Shown: positions 19,497 to 29,982, numbered from the stretch's first letter. The stretch is DNA of 64,000 nt from Rhodospirillales bacterium (GCA_014323865.1 JACONG010000016.1:732523-796522), one strand, 5' to 3'. Made by a program: numbers and translations. Notes: a model not told the origin generated them from the sequence alone.

Positions 19497-22400
19497 TCAG
19501 GCGGTTTTTCGGCTCTGACCGTCGTCGAGCGGGTGTGCCAGGCGCTCGATCATCTCCTTCGGGCAGACCTGCCAGACGTGACCGACCTGCAGGTCCCATT
19601 CGCGCAAAATGCGCGCGGCGTAGGCCGATTGCGTCTCGCGTGCATGAAGCGCCACCAGCGAGTTCACCACACTCTCCCAATAGGCGCTCGCGAGCCGCTG
19701 ATGGATCACGCTGTCGGCGTTGATGTAACCCGGCAGGAGGTTATCGGGATCGATGACGAAGGCCATGCCGCCAGTCATGCCGGCACCAAAGTTCGCCCCG
19801 ACACCGCCCAGGATCACCGCAGTGCCGCCGGTCATGTATTCGCAACCGTTGGAACCGCAGCCCTCGACAACGACGTCGGCGCCCGAGTTGCGCACGGCGA
19901 AGCGCTCGCCTGCCTGACCAGCGGCGAAGAGCTGCCCGGCCGTCGCACCGTAAAGGACAGTGTTGCCGATGATCGTGTTGTGCTGCGACTGGCGTTCGCT
20001 CGAGGCTGGCGGACGGATCACGATGGAGCCGCCCGAGAGCCCCTTGCCGACATAGTCGTTAGCGTCACCGAAGACCTCGAGTTTCAGGCCCTGAACCGCG
20101 AAGGCACCAAGTGACTGTCCGGCCGAGCCGCGCAGACGCACCGTGATGTGACCGGGCGCCAACCCCTTCATGCCGAAACGCCGGGTGATCTCCGACGAGA
20201 GCCGTGTGCCCACAGCCCGGTGCGTGTTCCGGACGTTGTAGGCGAGCTGCATCTTCTCGCGCTCGTCCAGCGCGGCACGCGCATCGGCGATCATCCGGGC
20301 ATCGAGCGTATCGGGCACCTCGTTGCGCCCCTCGGTGATGCAGTAACGCGGCGCATCCCCGGAATCGGCCTGGACGAGCAAAGGGTTGAGATCAAGATCG
20401 TCGAGGTCGTCACTGCCGCGACTGATCTGGGTCAGGAGGTCGGTGCGCCCGATGATCTCGTTGAGTGAACGCACGCCGAGCGAGGCCAGAATTTCGCGCA
20501 CCTCTTCGGCGATGAAGGAGAACAGGTTCACGACCTTCTCGGGCGTGCCGTCGAACTTCGCGCGCAGCGAATCCTTCTGCGTGCAAATCCCGACCGGACA
20601 GGTGTTGGAGTGGCACTGCCGCACCAGGATGCAGCCCATCGCGACCAGCGAGGCCGTGCCGACGCCGAACTCCTCGGCACCCATCATGGCGGCGATGACG
20701 ACATCGCGACCGGTGCGGATGCCGCCGTCGGTGCGCAGACGGACGGTATGGCGGAGGCGGTTGAGCGTGAGCACCTGATTGGCTTCGGCGAGCCCCATCT
20801 CCCACGGCGACCCGGCGAACTTGATGCTGGTCTGCGGACTGGCGCCCGTGCCGCCGACATGGCCGGAGATCAGGATCACATCGGCCTTGGCCTTGGCGAC
20901 ACCAGCCGCCACGGTGCCGACGCCGGCCTGGCTGACCAGCTTGACGCAGACACGCGCCGTCGGATTGATCTGCTTGAGGTCGTAAATCAGCTGCGCCAGG
21001 TCCTCAATGGAATAGATGTCGTGGTGCGGCGGCGGCGAGATCAGCATCACACCCGGCGTGGCGTGGCGTAGCTTCGCGATCATCTCGGTCACCTTGAAGC
21101 CCGGCAGCTGACCGCCCTCGCCCGGCTTGGCGCCTTGGGCGATCTTGATCTCGAGTTCGCGGCAGTTGGTCAGGTACTGCGCCGTGACGCCGAAGCGGCC
21201 CGAGGCGACCTGCTTGATCGGCGAGTTCGGATTATCGCCGTTGGGTCGGGGCTGGAACCGCTCGGGGTCCTCGCCGCCCTCGCCGGAATCCGACAGTGCG
21301 CCGATCCGGTTCATGGCGATGGTCAGTGTCTCATGAGCCTCGGGGGAGAGTGCGCCCATCGACATGCCCGGCGTCACGAAGCGCTTGCGGATCTCCGTGA
21401 TCGATTCGACTTCGTCGATGCCGACGGGCTCGTGGCGTGGCGTGAAGTCGAGCAGATCGCGCAGGTCGAACGGCGGCCGCCTGTCCATGCCCTGAGCGTA
21501 CCGCTTGTAGAGCTGATAGCTGTCGGTTGCCACAGCGGTCTGGAGCGTATGGATCAGGCCCGCCTCGTAGGCATGGGACTCGCCGCCTCGGCGATAGCGG
21601 TAGATGCCGCCGATCGGCAGCGCGATGACCTCCTTGGCAAAGGCCTCGGCATGGAGACTCAGCGAACGGCGCTGGATACCCGTGAGGCCGATGCCTGAGA
21701 TACGCGACGGCATCCCGGGGAAGAACTCGGCGACGAGCGTGCGGGAGAGTCCGATGGTCTCGAAATTGTAGCCGCCGCGATAGGAAGAGATCACCGAGAT
21801 GCCCATCTTGGACATGATCTTGAGCAGGCCGTCGTCGACTGCCTTCTTGTAGCGCGCCACACATTCGGTGAGCGGGCGGTCGCCGAACAGGCCCTTGTGG
21901 TGGCGTTCGGCGATGCTCTCCTCGGCGAGATAGGCGTTGATCGCCGTTGCGCCGACACCGACCAGAACGGCGAAAAAGTGCACGTCCAGGCACTCGGCCG
22001 TGCGTGCATGGAGCGAGATGAAGGTGCGCAGGGACTGCCGCACGAGATGGCTGTGCACCGCGCCGACCGCCAGAATCATGGGGATCGCGACACGCCCCCG
22101 ACCCTGGGACTCGTCGGTCAGGATGATGTGCTCACAGCCGCCACGCACAGCGTCCTCGGTCTCGCACCTGACCCGGGTGATCGCCTCGTTCAGGGCGTCA
22201 GGACCGGCACCGGACGCCGCATAGGTGCAATCGATCTCGGTTGCCGATGTGCCGAGGTAGCGCCGCATCGCGGCGTACTGGGCGTTGGTCAGCACCGGTG
22301 ACTGGAGCTGCAGAATGCGCGTCTGGCTCTCGTCCTGATCGAGAATGTTCGAGAGGTTGCCCAGGCGCGTGGCGAGCGTCATCACCCGCCGCTCACGCAG

Positions 22401-24020
22401 CGAGTCGATCGGCGGGTTCGTGACTTGGCTGAAGTTCTGCCGGAAGAAGTGATGCAGGCCGCGATAGTGGTTCGACAGCACGGCAAGCGGCGTGTCGTCG
22501 CCCATCGAACCGATCGCTTCCTTGGCCTCCTCGACCATTGGCTGGAGGATCAGTTCGAGGTCCTCGATCGAATAGCTCGCGGCACGCTGCGCCGTCTTGA
22601 GCGCAGCGAGCTCGAACATGCGGTCGGCCCCGTCGTTCGCTTCGACCAGATCGTCGAGATGGGTGATGTTACCGACCCAGTTGCTGTAGGGCTGTTCGGC
22701 GGCCAGCATCTCCTTGATCTCAACGTCCTTGTAGAGACGGCCCTCGGCGAGATCGACGGCGATCATCTCGCCCGGACCAAGCCGCCCGCTGTGACGCAGA
22801 TTCTGTTCGGACAGGGGCACCATGCCCGTCTCCGAGCCAACGAAGAGCAGGCCGTCGCGGGTCTCCGAGTAGCGCATGGGGCGAAGGCCGTTGCGGTCCA
22901 TACCAGCGAGCACCCAGCGTCCGTCGGACGCCGCGATGGCGGCCGGCCCGTCCCACGGCTCCATCACCGTGTTGCAATAGAGATAGAGCGCGCGCACCTC
23001 CTCGGAGAGGTCGGCATTGCCGCCCCAAGCCTCGGGGATCAGCATGCACTTGACCAGCGGCACCGAACGATTGCCCTGAACGAGCAGTTCGAACACCGCA
23101 TCGAGCGCCGCCGAATCCGAACTGCCCGAGGGAATAACAGGCTTGATGACGTCGAGGTGGTCGGCAAAGGCATCGTGGTCGATGCGCGCCTCGTGGCTTT
23201 TCATCCAGTTCGTGTTGCCGCGCACAGTGTTGATCTCGCCGTTGTGGGCGAGCATGCGGAACGGCTGGGCCAGCTTCCAGGTCGGGAAGGTGTTGGTCGA
23301 ATAACGCTGATGGAAGATCGCGAAGCTCGAGACGAAACGCTCGTCGAGCAGATCAGGATAGAACGCCGAGAGCTGCTCTGCGAGAAACATGCCCTTGTAG
23401 ACGATCGAACGGCAGCTCAGAGAGCAGATGAAGAAGTCCGCGACCTGGGCCTCTCGCACCCGCGCCTCGATCTTGCGTCGGATGATGTAGAGATCGCATT
23501 CGAAGCGCTCGTCGGCCGAGCGCTCGTCGGCGATCATGATCTGCTCGATCTCGGGCCGGGTCGCGTTCGCCTTCTCGCCGATGATCGAGCTGTCGATCGG
23601 CACCTGGCGCCAGCCGAAGATTCTGTAGCCGAAGTTCAGGATCTCGGACTCGACGATCGCACGGCAGACCTCAGCCGCACCGAGATCGGTCTTCGGCAGG
23701 AAGATCATGCCCACGGCCAGCCGCCCCCTGTCCGGCTCGTGGCCGGTGCGCTCGACGTGCTTTTTGAAGAAGTCCTGCGGAATCTGAACCTGGATGCCCG
23801 CACCGTCACCGGTCTTGCCATCGGCATCGACGGCGCCGCGGTGCCAGACCGCCTTCAGCGCATCGACGCCGGCGACAACCACCTCGCGGCGCGGACGGCC
23901 ATCGAGCGCAGCGACAAGACCGACGCCGCAGGCATCGTGCTCGAAGGCCGGATCGTACATACCGTCACGGTCGAGCCGGCGGGCGTCGACAATGCGGTTG
24001 CGGAGGTCCTGTGCGGTCAT
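19497..24020 (-). CDS. gltB: Glutamate synthase large subunit
   Basis: This 1507-residue protein has an N-terminal type-II glutaminase with nucleophile Cys31 (FEHDACGVG), so maturation removes about 30 residues. The central domain is followed by an FMN-binding synthase barrel. The 3Fe-4S ligand run QCHSNTCPVGIC lies near residues 1128-1143, and a C-terminal right-handed beta helix carries repeated G-x-G motifs. It makes two glutamates from glutamine and 2-oxoglutarate with GltD. It follows gltD by 10 bp in one operon. Confidence 0.98.
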   Translation of the reverse strand: MTAQDLRNRIVDARRLDRDGMYDPAFEHDACGVGLVAALDGRPRREVVVAGVDALKAVWHRGAVDADGKTGDGAGIQVQIPQDFFKKHVERTGHEPDRGRLAVGMIFLPKTDLGAAEVCRAIVESEILNFGYRIFGWRQVPIDSSIIGEKANATRPEIEQIMIADERSADERFECDLYIIRRKIEARVREAQVADFFICSLSCRSIVYKGMFLAEQLSAFYPDLLDERFVSSFAIFHQRYSTNTFPTWKLAQPFRMLAHNGEINTVRGNTNWMKSHEARIDHDAFADHLDVIKPVIPSGSSDSAALDAVFELLVQGNRSVPLVKCMLIPEAWGGNADLSEEVRALYLYCNTVMEPWDGPAAIAASDGRWVLAGMDRNGLRPMRYSETRDGLLFVGSETGMVPLSEQNLRHSGRLGPGEMIAVDLAEGRLYKDVEIKEMLAAEQPYSNWVGNITHLDDLVEANDGADRMFELAALKTAQRAASYSIEDLELILQPMVEEAKEAIGSMGDDTPLAVLSNHYRGLHHFFRQNFSQVTNPPIDSLRERRVMTLATRLGNLSNILDQDESQTRILQLQSPVLTNAQYAAMRRYLGTSATEIDCTYAASGAGPDALNEAITRVRCETEDAVRGGCEHIILTDESQGRGRVAIPMILAVGAVHSHLVRQSLRTFISLHARTAECLDVHFFAVLVGVGATAINAYLAEESIAERHHKGLFGDRPLTECVARYKKAVDDGLLKIMSKMGISVISSYRGGYNFETIGLSRTLVAEFFPGMPSRISGIGLTGIQRRSLSLHAEAFAKEVIALPIGGIYRYRRGGESHAYEAGLIHTLQTAVATDSYQLYKRYAQGMDRRPPFDLRDLLDFTPRHEPVGIDEVESITEIRKRFVTPGMSMGALSPEAHETLTIAMNRIGALSDSGEGGEDPERFQPRPNGDNPNSPIKQVASGRFGVTAQYLTNCRELEIKIAQGAKPGEGGQLPGFKVTEMIAKLRHATPGVMLISPPPHHDIYSIEDLAQLIYDLKQINPTARVCVKLVSQAGVGTVAAGVAKAKADVILISGHVGGTGASPQTSIKFAGSPWEMGLAEANQVLTLNRLRHTVRLRTDGGIRTGRDVVIAAMMGAEEFGVGTASLVAMGCILVRQCHSNTCPVGICTQKDSLRAKFDGTPEKVVNLFSFIAEEVREILASLGVRSLNEIIGRTDLLTQISRGSDDLDDLDLNPLLVQADSGDAPRYCITEGRNEVPDTLDARMIADARAALDEREKMQLAYNVRNTHRAVGTRLSSEITRRFGMKGLAPGHITVRLRGSAGQSLGAFAVQGLKLEVFGDANDYVGKGLSGGSIVIRPPASSERQSQHNTIIGNTVLYGATAGQLFAAGQAGERFAVRNSGADVVVEGCGSNGCEYMTGGTAVILGGVGANFGAGMTGGMAFVIDPDNLLPGYINADSVIHQRLASAYWESVVNSLVALHARETQSAYAARILREWDLQVGHVWQVCPKEMIERLAHPLDDGQSRKTA

Positions 24021-24030
24021 CGTCCCCTCC

Positions 24031-25470
24031 TCAGCTCACAGCCCGCAGCGGTTCGACCGCCCCGATTTCCAGCTCACGGTGGATCGCCTCGGCCGCGTCG
24101 CGCCCATCACGGATGGCCCAGACGACAAGCGATGCGCCGCGCACGATGTCGCCTGCTGCGTAGATGCCGGGCAGGTTGGTGCGACCGGTCAGCATGTCGG
24201 CCTTGAGCGTGCCCCAGCGCGTCATGGCGATGTCGGACAGCGCGAAGTGCTCGGCAATCGGCTCGGGATCGAAGCCGAGCGCCTTGAGCACGAGATCAGC
24301 CTTGATGCGGTGCTCGGAGCCGGGCACGACCTGCGGCGTCAGGCGGCCGGTTCCATCAGGTTCCCCGAGACGCATCTTTACCGAACGGACGGCCTCGACA
24401 CGGTCGTCGCCGAGGAACGCCTTGGGCGCCAACAGGAACTCGAAGCGGGCACCCTCTTCCATGGCATAGGAGACCTCACGTTGACTACCCGGCATGTTGT
24501 TGCGGTCGCGGCGATAGAGGCAGGTCACGGCCTTCGCGCCCTGACGCACAGCGGTGCGGACGCAGTCCATGGCCGTGTCACCGCCGCCCAACACGACGAC
24601 GTGCTTGTCGTGTGCATTGAGTTCGCCGGACTCAAAGGCGGGAACCTGGTCGCCGAGACCGTGGCGGTTGCTGGCGATGAGGTAATCGAGCGCGGGGACG
24701 ATGCCGTCGAGGCCGACGCCCGGCACCTTAATGTCACGCACTCCGTAGACGCCCGTCGCAATCAGGACGGCGTCGTGGCGTGCACGCAGGTCCGCGAAGG
24801 AGATGTCGCGACCGACGTCCGTCGACGTGTGGAAGACCACACCGCTCTCGACCATGAGCTCGGAGCGCCGCTCGACGATGCTCTTCTTGAGCTTGAAACC
24901 GGGAATGCCGTAGATCAACAGACCGCCGATCCGATCGTGCCGGTCATAGACCTCAATCTTGTAGCCGTAGCGCCGCAGCAGATCGGCGGCCGCAAGGCCG
25001 GCCGGTCCACCGCCGACGATGCCGATCGACTGGGACCGTTCGATCGCCGGGTTGGGTCCGGTGACCCAGCCGTTCTCGAATGCCGTCTCGGTGATGTAGC
25101 GCTCGACCGCCCCGATCGTGACGGACTCGAACCCCTTCTCGATCACGCAGTTGCCTTCGCAGAGCCGGTCCTGTGGACAGATACGCCCGCAGATTTCCGG
25201 GAACGTGTTGGTCGCCGACGAGAGTTCGTAGGCCTCTTGCATGCGGCCTTCGGCCGTCAGCTTCAGCCAATCCGGGATGTTGTTGTGGAGCGGACAATGG
25301 ACTTGGCAGAACGGAATGCCGCACTGCGAACAGCGCGAGGCCTGCTCGCGCGCATGGTCGGCGATGTACTCGTTGAAAATCTCTTCGAAGTCCTGACTGC
25401 GCATGTCAGCCGCCCGCTTCTCGGGACGACGCTGAGGCACATCAACGAAGGTCAGAAGATTCGCTGTCAT
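24031..25470 (-). CDS. gltD: Glutamate synthase small subunit
   Basis: This 479-residue protein starts at MTANLLTFVDVPQ. Cysteines of the Fe-S domain lie at 47, 50, 55 and 59 (CSQCGIPFCQVHC), with a second set in CGRICPQDRLCEGNC. An FAD Rossmann motif GGGPAGLAAA follows, then an NADPH motif GGGDTAMDCVRTA. It feeds electrons from NADPH to GltB. An eight-codon-longer start exists, but the family begins at this ATG. Confidence 0.97.
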   Translation of the reverse strand: MTANLLTFVDVPQRRPEKRAADMRSQDFEEIFNEYIADHAREQASRCSQCGIPFCQVHCPLHNNIPDWLKLTAEGRMQEAYELSSATNTFPEICGRICPQDRLCEGNCVIEKGFESVTIGAVERYITETAFENGWVTGPNPAIERSQSIGIVGGGPAGLAAADLLRRYGYKIEVYDRHDRIGGLLIYGIPGFKLKKSIVERRSELMVESGVVFHTSTDVGRDISFADLRARHDAVLIATGVYGVRDIKVPGVGLDGIVPALDYLIASNRHGLGDQVPAFESGELNAHDKHVVVLGGGDTAMDCVRTAVRQGAKAVTCLYRRDRNNMPGSQREVSYAMEEGARFEFLLAPKAFLGDDRVEAVRSVKMRLGEPDGTGRLTPQVVPGSEHRIKADLVLKALGFDPEPIAEHFALSDIAMTRWGTLKADMLTGRTNLPGIYAAGDIVRGASLVVWAIRDGRDAAEAIHRELEIGAVEPLRAVS

Positions 25471-25733
25471 GACTGTTTCCCACCCACCTCGCACATGCGG
25501 GGGCAGGACCCATAGCCGAAAGGCCCGGTGAGGGCGAGCGAAATCGACACGAAAGGTCAGTATTCATGATCAATCTTGAATCAAGTTGCTTTGAGACCGA
25601 TCATTCATGCGTCTGCAGACGGTGTGTCACGGAAAACAATGTAAGCTTTTTTGACCTAAATTTGGCTAAATTTAGCAAGGGCTAACCGGATGACCGTGGT
25701 AATATCACGACACCACGCCGGAGTATCGTTCAC
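25471..25733. promoter_or_regulatory. AT-rich divergent promoter region gltD / uppP
   Basis: This is one of the few AT-rich stretches. On the minus strand a TTGATT...TACTGA pair with 16-bp spacing (about 25562-25589) could drive gltDB. On the plus side the direct repeat CTAAATTTGGCTAAATTT (about 25657-25674) lies 60 bp before uppP. Both assignments come from composition and spacing only. Confidence 0.35.
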
Positions 25734-26522
25734 GTGACGCTGTTGCAGCTGGCCGTACTGGCCCTGGTTCAGGGCATCACCGAGTTTCTGCCCATCAGTT
25801 CCTCCGGCCATCTCATCCTGACCTCCCAGGTTCTCGACTGGCCCGACCAGGGTCTCGCCGTCGACGTGGCGGTCCATGCCGGCACGCTGCTTGCCGTCAT
25901 CGTCTACTTCTGGCGCGACATCATACGGATCCTGGGTGGACTCACCGAAAGCGGCAGTGCGAGCACACGGCCGCTGGCCGGCATGATCGTCGTCGCCACC
26001 ATTCCGGCCGGCGCTGCCGGCTATGCGCTCCACGCGATCGACGAAAACATGTTCCGCGATCCCGCGGTGATCGCCTGGGCCACGCTCGGCTTCGGCTTGC
26101 TTCTTCTGGTGGCGGATCTCTTCGGCATGACGCTGCGGCGGCTCGAGCACATGACCTGGACCGCGGCCATCATGATCGGGCTTGCTCAGATCCTCTCCTT
26201 GATCCCGGGCACCAGCCGATCAGGCATCACGATGACCGCAGCACGCTTCATGGGCTTCGAACGCGACGCGGCTGCGAGGTTCTCGCTCCTGCTCTCCATC
26301 CCGCTGATCTCCGCGGCTACTCTGCTCAAGGGACTGGATGTTTACGAAGCCAGTGATGTCGAGCTGTCGCGATCCATGCTGATCGCCGGTTTCCTGGCCT
26401 TCCTCTCCGCCATCGTGGCCATCTGGCTCATGATGGCCTGGCTCAAGCGCGCCACGTTCACACCCTTCGTCATCTACCGGATCGCCTTGGGACTGGGCCT
26501 TCTGGCGTGGATCTACATCTGA
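25734..26522 (+). CDS. uppP: Undecaprenyl-diphosphatase
   Basis: This 262-residue polytopic membrane protein has both BacA/UppP catalytic motifs: LVQGITEFLPISSSGHL near residues 11-27 and LSLIPGTSRSGITMTAAR near 153-170. It dephosphorylates the C55 carrier lipid at the periplasmic face and confers bacitracin tolerance. It begins with GTG at 25734. Shorter starts would lose the first helix. Confidence 0.96.
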   Translation: MTLLQLAVLALVQGITEFLPISSSGHLILTSQVLDWPDQGLAVDVAVHAGTLLAVIVYFWRDIIRILGGLTESGSASTRPLAGMIVVATIPAGAAGYALHAIDENMFRDPAVIAWATLGFGLLLLVADLFGMTLRRLEHMTWTAAIMIGLAQILSLIPGTSRSGITMTAARFMGFERDAAARFSLLLSIPLISAATLLKGLDVYEASDVELSRSMLIAGFLAFLSAIVAIWLMMAWLKRATFTPFVIYRIALGLGLLAWIYI

Positions 26523-26684
26523 GGACTTTGCGTCCGATCGCAAGCCGGCCTCACCGAACACTGAGATCATCGTGATTTGCATCACTGCGTGAACAGGCCA
26601 CGTTGGCGGCAGTGGATTCGCTCGGGTGCCGTTTCCTCTGGCCTTTGCGTTTCCCAACATCGTCACGCACCGAAAGGCTTCACC

Positions 26685-28088
26685 ATGGCGCCTGCCGAGA
26701 GCTTGAACCCTCGCAATCTGGCGATCGCCCTGCTGGTCTCGGTGACATTCCTGTGGGTCGGCCCCTTGTCGGCCGAGGAGACACCGATCCTCTCCGACTA
26801 CGCGATCGCCCAGTTTGGTGAACCGCCGGCCATTTCCGAGGGACCACTCCCGGAGGACCTCGCAACGGCGGTGCAGGTGGCCCTGGTCGACAGTTTGGTT
26901 GAGAGCAAGTGGGGAGACGAACAACTGGCGGCGCTCGAACAGATCGCAGCGTCGGGCGATCCGCGCATCGCGTGGATTATCAGCGACATGATGCGGTTCG
27001 TGACCGGATGGGAGCTCCATCTGAGACTGGGCGACGTGGCCGCCACTCTGCTTGGCATCGAGACCAATGGACAGAACGACTGGGGCACGATCACCAATCG
27101 TCTCATCGCCTGGAACATCCCCGCTCCACCCGATTACCTCGAGGCCAAACGCGCCATCTTCACCAGCGTGATCCCCGGCTGGGACGGCATTTTCGTCGAG
27201 GGCGACATCGACTGGCGGCTGGTGTCCTGGGGTGGCGTGCTGGTCGACGACCGCGCCTACGACACGACCGATCGCATGTGCAATTGCATCCCGGCAGCAG
27301 ACAATCCGGAGGTGAGCAGCATCGAAGATGCCACCTGGCTTCAGGATGACGACATTGTCTTCGGCATCGCGATCAACGGCGAGGCGCGTGCCTATCCGCG
27401 CCGCATCATGGAGGTTCGCGAGATGGTCAACGACACGCTGGGCGGGCGTGACCTGGCCATTCCCTACTGCACGCTCTGCGGAGCTGCGCAGGCCTACTAC
27501 ACCGACGTTCTGCCCGCAGGCGTCGAGCGCCCGGTCCTGCGCACCTCCGGCCTGCTTATCCGTTCCAACAAGGTGATGTATGACATCACCACCCTGTCGG
27601 TCTTCGACACCTTCAAGGGCCATGCCGTGACCGGACCGCTGGCGGACATCGACTTTCAGCTCGATCAGGCCAGCGTCATCACCACCGACTGGGGTTCCTG
27701 GAAGGAAGCGCACCCCGAAACAACCGTCCTGGTGGAGGCCCTCGCGCTTGGCCGTGACTTCGACTTTCGCAACAACCGGGACGCCGACGGCCCGATCTTT
27801 CCAGTCGGCGATGTCGATCCGCGTCTGCCGGTTCACGAAGACATCGTCGGCGTGATCACGGCATCAGGTACGCCGATAGCGTTCCAGCGAAGCACGGCCT
27901 TCATTGCGTTGCAGAACGGCGAGGAGATCAACTTCGAGAACGTGCGCCTGGAGCTCGATGCCGGTGGAATCAGGGCGGTCGATGCGGACGGCTCCGATCT
28001 CGGCAGCCATCAGGCGTTCTGGTTCGCCTGGTCGCAGTTCCATCCGGAGACCGAACTCTGGCCCTGGAAGGGTGGTTCCGGCAGCTAG
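26685..28088 (+). CDS. DUF3179 domain protein, exported
   Basis: This 467-residue protein starts at ATG 26685 (AAAGG upstream) with a signal peptide ending near LSAEETP. The DUF3179 core has RAYPRRIMEVREMVND, IPYCTLCGAAQAYY (CxxC) and a terminal AFWFAWSQFHPETELW. DUF3179 proteins are periplasmic with unknown function; the CxxC pair suggests metal or redox chemistry. The TAG stop is formed at the junction with an IS630 remnant, so the natural C-terminus may be altered. Confidence 0.88.
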   Translation: MAPAESLNPRNLAIALLVSVTFLWVGPLSAEETPILSDYAIAQFGEPPAISEGPLPEDLATAVQVALVDSLVESKWGDEQLAALEQIAASGDPRIAWIISDMMRFVTGWELHLRLGDVAATLLGIETNGQNDWGTITNRLIAWNIPAPPDYLEAKRAIFTSVIPGWDGIFVEGDIDWRLVSWGGVLVDDRAYDTTDRMCNCIPAADNPEVSSIEDATWLQDDDIVFGIAINGEARAYPRRIMEVREMVNDTLGGRDLAIPYCTLCGAAQAYYTDVLPAGVERPVLRTSGLLIRSNKVMYDITTLSVFDTFKGHAVTGPLADIDFQLDQASVITTDWGSWKEAHPETTVLVEALALGRDFDFRNNRDADGPIFPVGDVDPRLPVHEDIVGVITASGTPIAFQRSTAFIALQNGEEINFENVRLELDAGGIRAVDADGSDLGSHQAFWFAWSQFHPETELWPWKGGSGS

Positions 28089-28590
28089 AGCGTAATCAAT
28101 TTCATCGGGACGATATTCTGCGGCGGCGAAGACGTTCGTGCAGTACTCTGGCGTGAAGCTATCGATGATCGTTGCGATGGCGTCCCAGAGGTCATCGACG
28201 GTTCTGGCAGCGACCTTTCGGAGCAGGGCCTTGAGCCCGGAGAACGACATCCCGAACGACATCCCGATGGGGTTCAAGTCCGGGCTCTGGGGCGGCAGGT
28301 CAAGCAGCCTGGTACAGGCGGCTTCGATGGCGTGGCGGACACCCGCTGCCTCATGGGCCGGAAGATTGTCCATCACCACGATATCGCCGGGGCTCAACTC
28401 CGGCACCGGGACCTGCTCCACACAGGTGCGCAAGGCGGTGCCGTTCATCGGTCCGTCGAGGAACATCGGCGCGGCCATACCGCCCAACCGCAGACCGGCG
28501 GTGAAGGTGCCGGTGGTGAAGATGGTTGTCTTCCAGTGTCCGTGTGGGACCGGCTGGGGGTCTTTCTGGATGTCAGCCTCCGGCTCTCAA
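28088..28590 (-). mobile_element. Truncated IS630-family element (transposase C-terminal part)
   Basis: In one minus-strand frame, HGHWKTTIFTTGTF...FLDGPMNGTAL, then DIVVMDNLPAHEA and LPPQSPDLNPI, give two parts of the DDE domain. The 5' half is missing: the frame meets a stop near 28590 and merges with MFS remnants. A short duplication (GMSFGMSF) interrupts the segment after DLNPI. No stop ends the frame where IS630 transposases normally stop (near YRPDEID). The element end GAGCGT abuts a TA dinucleotide at 28086-28087, the target used by this family. It is non-functional. Confidence 0.8.
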
Positions 28591-29173
28591 TGACCGGAAG
28601 CGAGGCTTGGTTCTGGGTGCGCTTCGGCACCTTCCTGACCATGGGGCCTGTGCGGCTTCGTCTGGTGTCTTGCGGGCGGAATGCTGGCCGACCGGTGGGG
28701 CCACACGACACTGAACCATGACCGCGATGGCGGCGAGCAGAACCTATGCGGTCGCGGCCGGGTTCCTGTTCGGCGGCGTACCATGGTTGCTGCTTGTGCT
28801 CTGCACGATCTGGGGCATCACGGTCATTGCCGATTCTACCCAGTTCTCCGCCTCGATCACCGAACTCTCCGAAAAGAACACCGTCGGCACCATGCTGACG
28901 TTGCAGACCTGTCTGGGTTTCCTGCTGACCGTGGTGACCATTCATCTTATGTCTGTGCTGGTGGAAAGCCGCGGCTGGCCCCTGGCGTTCTCCGTGCTCA
29001 CGCTTGGCCCCATCGCCGGTGTCGTCCTATGGTGCGGCTGCGTACCCATCCCGAAAGCGTCCGGCTGGCGGCAGGCGCTGATCGTCCCATCGGATCGGTT
29101 TTCTTGGTGCCAGAGCCCGATTTTCGGCCAGTCTCTCTGGACTCGTCGTCCGCGAATCGATACACGCCCGTGA
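28591..29173 (+). pseudogene. MFS transporter remnant (middle and C-terminal helices)
   Basis: Pieces of one transporter lie in successive frames. FWVRFGTFLTMG (about 28610) is followed by CGFVWCLAGGMLADRWGHTTL (about 28651-28715). From 28718, MTAMAASRTYAVAAGFLFGG runs to ADSTQFSASITELSEKN and further hydrophobic helices. At least two frameshifts (near 28648 and 28716) break it, and its N-terminal half was lost where the IS630 fragment sits. Confidence 0.7.
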
Positions 29174-29256
29174 CCTTCTCGACATAGGGGAGCGGTTAAA
29201 CGGAGCGGCACAACGGTCGCCTCATCTTTCATTACGTTCGATCGGAGAATCAGACT

Positions 29257-29979
29257 ATGGGTCGTATCGCCCTTGTCACCGGAGGCAGCCGTGGAATTGG
29301 TGCCGCCATTTCAACCGGCCTCAAGGATGCCGGCTATAACGTTGCCGCGAACTACGCCGGCAACGACGAGGCCGCCCGCGCCTTCAGTGCGGAAACCGGC
29401 ATTCCTGTGTTCAAGTGGGACGTCTCCGATCACGCCGCCTGCGCCGCGGGTGTCGCCCAGGTCGAAGAGAAGGTCGGCCCGATCGAGGTGCTGATCAACA
29501 ACGCCGGCATCAGCCGCGACGGCTTCCTGCACAAGATGTCCGAAGAGAACTGGAACCAGGTGATCGACGTCGATCTCAACTCCTGCTTCCACATGAGCCA
29601 TGCGGTGCTGAACGGCATGCGCGGCCGCGGCTTCGGGCGGATCGTCAACATCAGCTCGATCAACGGCCAAGCCGGCATGATGGGTGTGGTAAACTATGCT
29701 GCCGCAAAGGCCGGCATGCTGGGCTTCACCAAGGCGCTGGCGCTTGAGAACGCCTTCAAGGGCATTACCGTCAACGCAATCTGCCCAGGCTACGTGAAGA
29801 CCGACCTTATCGCGCACGTCAGCGACGAGGTCATGGCCAGCATCGTGAAGGGTATCCCCGTGGGCCGCATCGGCGAGCCCGAGGAAATCGCCCGCTGCGT
29901 GACCTTCCTGACGGCCGATGACGCCGGCTTCATCACCGGCTCGACCCTCTCGGTCAACGGCGGCGCCTACATGGCGTGA
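29257..29979 (+). CDS. phaB: Acetoacetyl-CoA reductase
   Basis: This 240-residue SDR has cofactor motif TGGSRGIG at 8-15, NNAG near 86-89, catalytic Ser (NISSING), and YAAAKAG carrying Tyr and Lys. The sequence matches the PhaB/PhbB group (INNAGISRDGFLHKM, GITVNAICPGYVKTDLI), which makes (R)-3-hydroxybutyryl-CoA for polyhydroxybutyrate. A GGAGAA site precedes the ATG. No phaA or phaC lies beside it. It survives between two decayed segments. Confidence 0.92.
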   Translation: MGRIALVTGGSRGIGAAISTGLKDAGYNVAANYAGNDEAARAFSAETGIPVFKWDVSDHAACAAGVAQVEEKVGPIEVLINNAGISRDGFLHKMSEENWNQVIDVDLNSCFHMSHAVLNGMRGRGFGRIVNISSINGQAGMMGVVNYAAAKAGMLGFTKALALENAFKGITVNAICPGYVKTDLIAHVSDEVMASIVKGIPVGRIGEPEEIARCVTFLTADDAGFITGSTLSVNGGAYMA

Positions 29980-29982
29980 GGG

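Noticed and set aside
22425-25515. Two plus-strand open frames of nearly 600 codons opposite gltB and gltD
   Set aside because: They mirror conserved gltBD codons and have no family features.
26220-27836. 538-codon minus-strand frame across uppP and DUF3179
   Set aside because: It crosses two well-supported plus-strand genes and has low-complexity His/Gln/Arg composition.
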